Part shown: one piece after another, positions 34,592 through 35,050 of the stretch | Layout of the letters: every line of letters begins with the position of its first letter | How positions within the stretch are numbered: position 1 is the stretch's first letter | NCBI GenBank assembly: GCA_030531025.1 | Contig: JAUMTV010000014.1 | Span: 1 to 35,050 of the forward strand | Direction of reading: 5' to 3' | DNA length: 35,050 nucleotides | DNA from: Turicibacter sp. | Lineage (GTDB): Bacteria; Bacillota; Bacilli; MOL361; Turicibacteraceae | The notes under the pieces: model-generated | What the model saw: only the letters and a program-made list of their open reading frames with translations | Told to the model about the DNA's origin: nothing | The model's database searches: none | Program-made: the position numbers and the translations under genes

Positions 34592-35050
34592 AAAAAATAG
34601 TTGTTTTTGCATCGGGAAGTGGAAGCAACTTTCAAACCATTGTTGATAAACTACATCGAAAAACTTGTGAAGTCGCCTTGTTAGTTTGTGATAAACCAGG
34701 GGCATATTGTTTAGAACGTGCTAAAAACTTAAATATTCCGACATTTACTTTTAATGCGAAAGAATATGCGACAAAAGCTGACTTTGAAAAAGAAATATGT
34801 GAACAATTAGATGCTATCAAACCGAGCTTAATTGTTTTAGCGGGATATATGCGTATCATTGGTGATACGTTATTAGAGGCCTATGAAGGCAAAATAGTTA
34901 ATATCCATCCAGCACTATTACCTGCTTTTCCAGGTCGTGATGGAATTGGTGATGCATTAAACTATGGGGTGAAAGTCATGGGAGTGACTGTTCACTATGT
35001 TGATGCAGGCATTGATACAGGGAAAATTATCGATCAAGCTTGTTTTAAAC
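34588..35050 (+). CDS. purN: Phosphoribosylglycinamide formyltransferase (3' end outside window)
   Basis: The first 154 codons are present and the gene runs off the right edge. It opens [18 protein letters not shown], the phosphate-binding segment. The catalytic triad is visible as N105 and H107 in [12 protein letters not shown] and D143 in DAGIDTGK. PurN formylates GAR using 10-formyl-tetrahydrofolate, the product of Fhs in the same operon. Start ATG overlaps the purM stop by four bases. purH and purD, the remaining pathway genes, are expected beyond the window. Confidence 0.96.
   Translation, partial: MKKIVVFASGSGSNFQTIVDKLHRKTCEVALLVCDKPGAYCLERAKNLNIPTFTFNAKEYATKADFEKEICEQLDAIKPSLIVLAGYMRIIGDTLLEAYEGKIVNIHPALLPAFPGRDGIGDALNYGVKVMGVTVHYVDAGIDTGKIIDQACFK

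Overview
The window reads as a chromosomal segment of a low-GC, endospore-forming Firmicute. The gene order, the guanine-riboswitch purine operon, the single-chain PurL and the AT-rich codon use point to a Turicibacter-like member of the Erysipelotrichia/Turicibacteraceae. The genus is an inference and was not checked by any search. Sporulation and germination genes (cwlJ, gerQ, yabG, spoVG, spoVT, and veg nearby) place it firmly among spore formers. No tRNA, rRNA, CRISPR array, prophage or intact transposon is visible.

Layout. At 1-2.7 kb three minus-strand genes (rubrerythrin, a Cof-type HAD phosphatase, a HIT protein) are separated by unusually long gaps. These gaps hold three copies of a structured repeat, two of them in tandem directly ahead of the HAD gene. 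At 2.8-4.9 kb lie a Gx/ECF-S-like membrane protein, EcfT and uracil-DNA glycosylase. At 4.9-6.1 kb is the spore germination pair cwlJ-gerQ on the minus strand, followed by pta, a DUF1450 protein, an orphan 106-residue protein and an HD-domain nucleotide hydrolase.

From 9.6 to 21.4 kb the order is rnmV-rsmA-yabG-veg-ispE-spoVG-glmU-prs-pth-mfd-spoVT. This matches the classic Bacillus subtilis block but lacks sspF, purR, yabJ, ctc and fin. guaB follows on the minus strand.

From 23.4 kb onward there is a tiny unrecognised 32-codon gene with its own strong promoter and Shine-Dalgarno. Next comes a guanine riboswitch with a terminator, then the purine operon fhs-purE-purK-purL-purC-purF-purM-purN, which runs off the right edge inside purN. 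The operon converts PRPP (made by Prs in this window) toward IMP. Fhs supplies 10-formyl-tetrahydrofolate for PurN and, outside the window, PurH. GuaB takes IMP toward GMP, and guanine feeds back through the riboswitch. PurR is missing from the place where it sits in Bacillus, so RNA-based control appears to stand in for it here. A 267-bp gap between purL and purC has a long composite stem, a hairpin and a 19-bp direct repeat, and may be a second regulatory RNA.

The most novel-looking features are the three-copy structured repeat near 0.7-2.1 kb, the 32-residue gene at 23.53 kb, and the structured purL-purC spacer.
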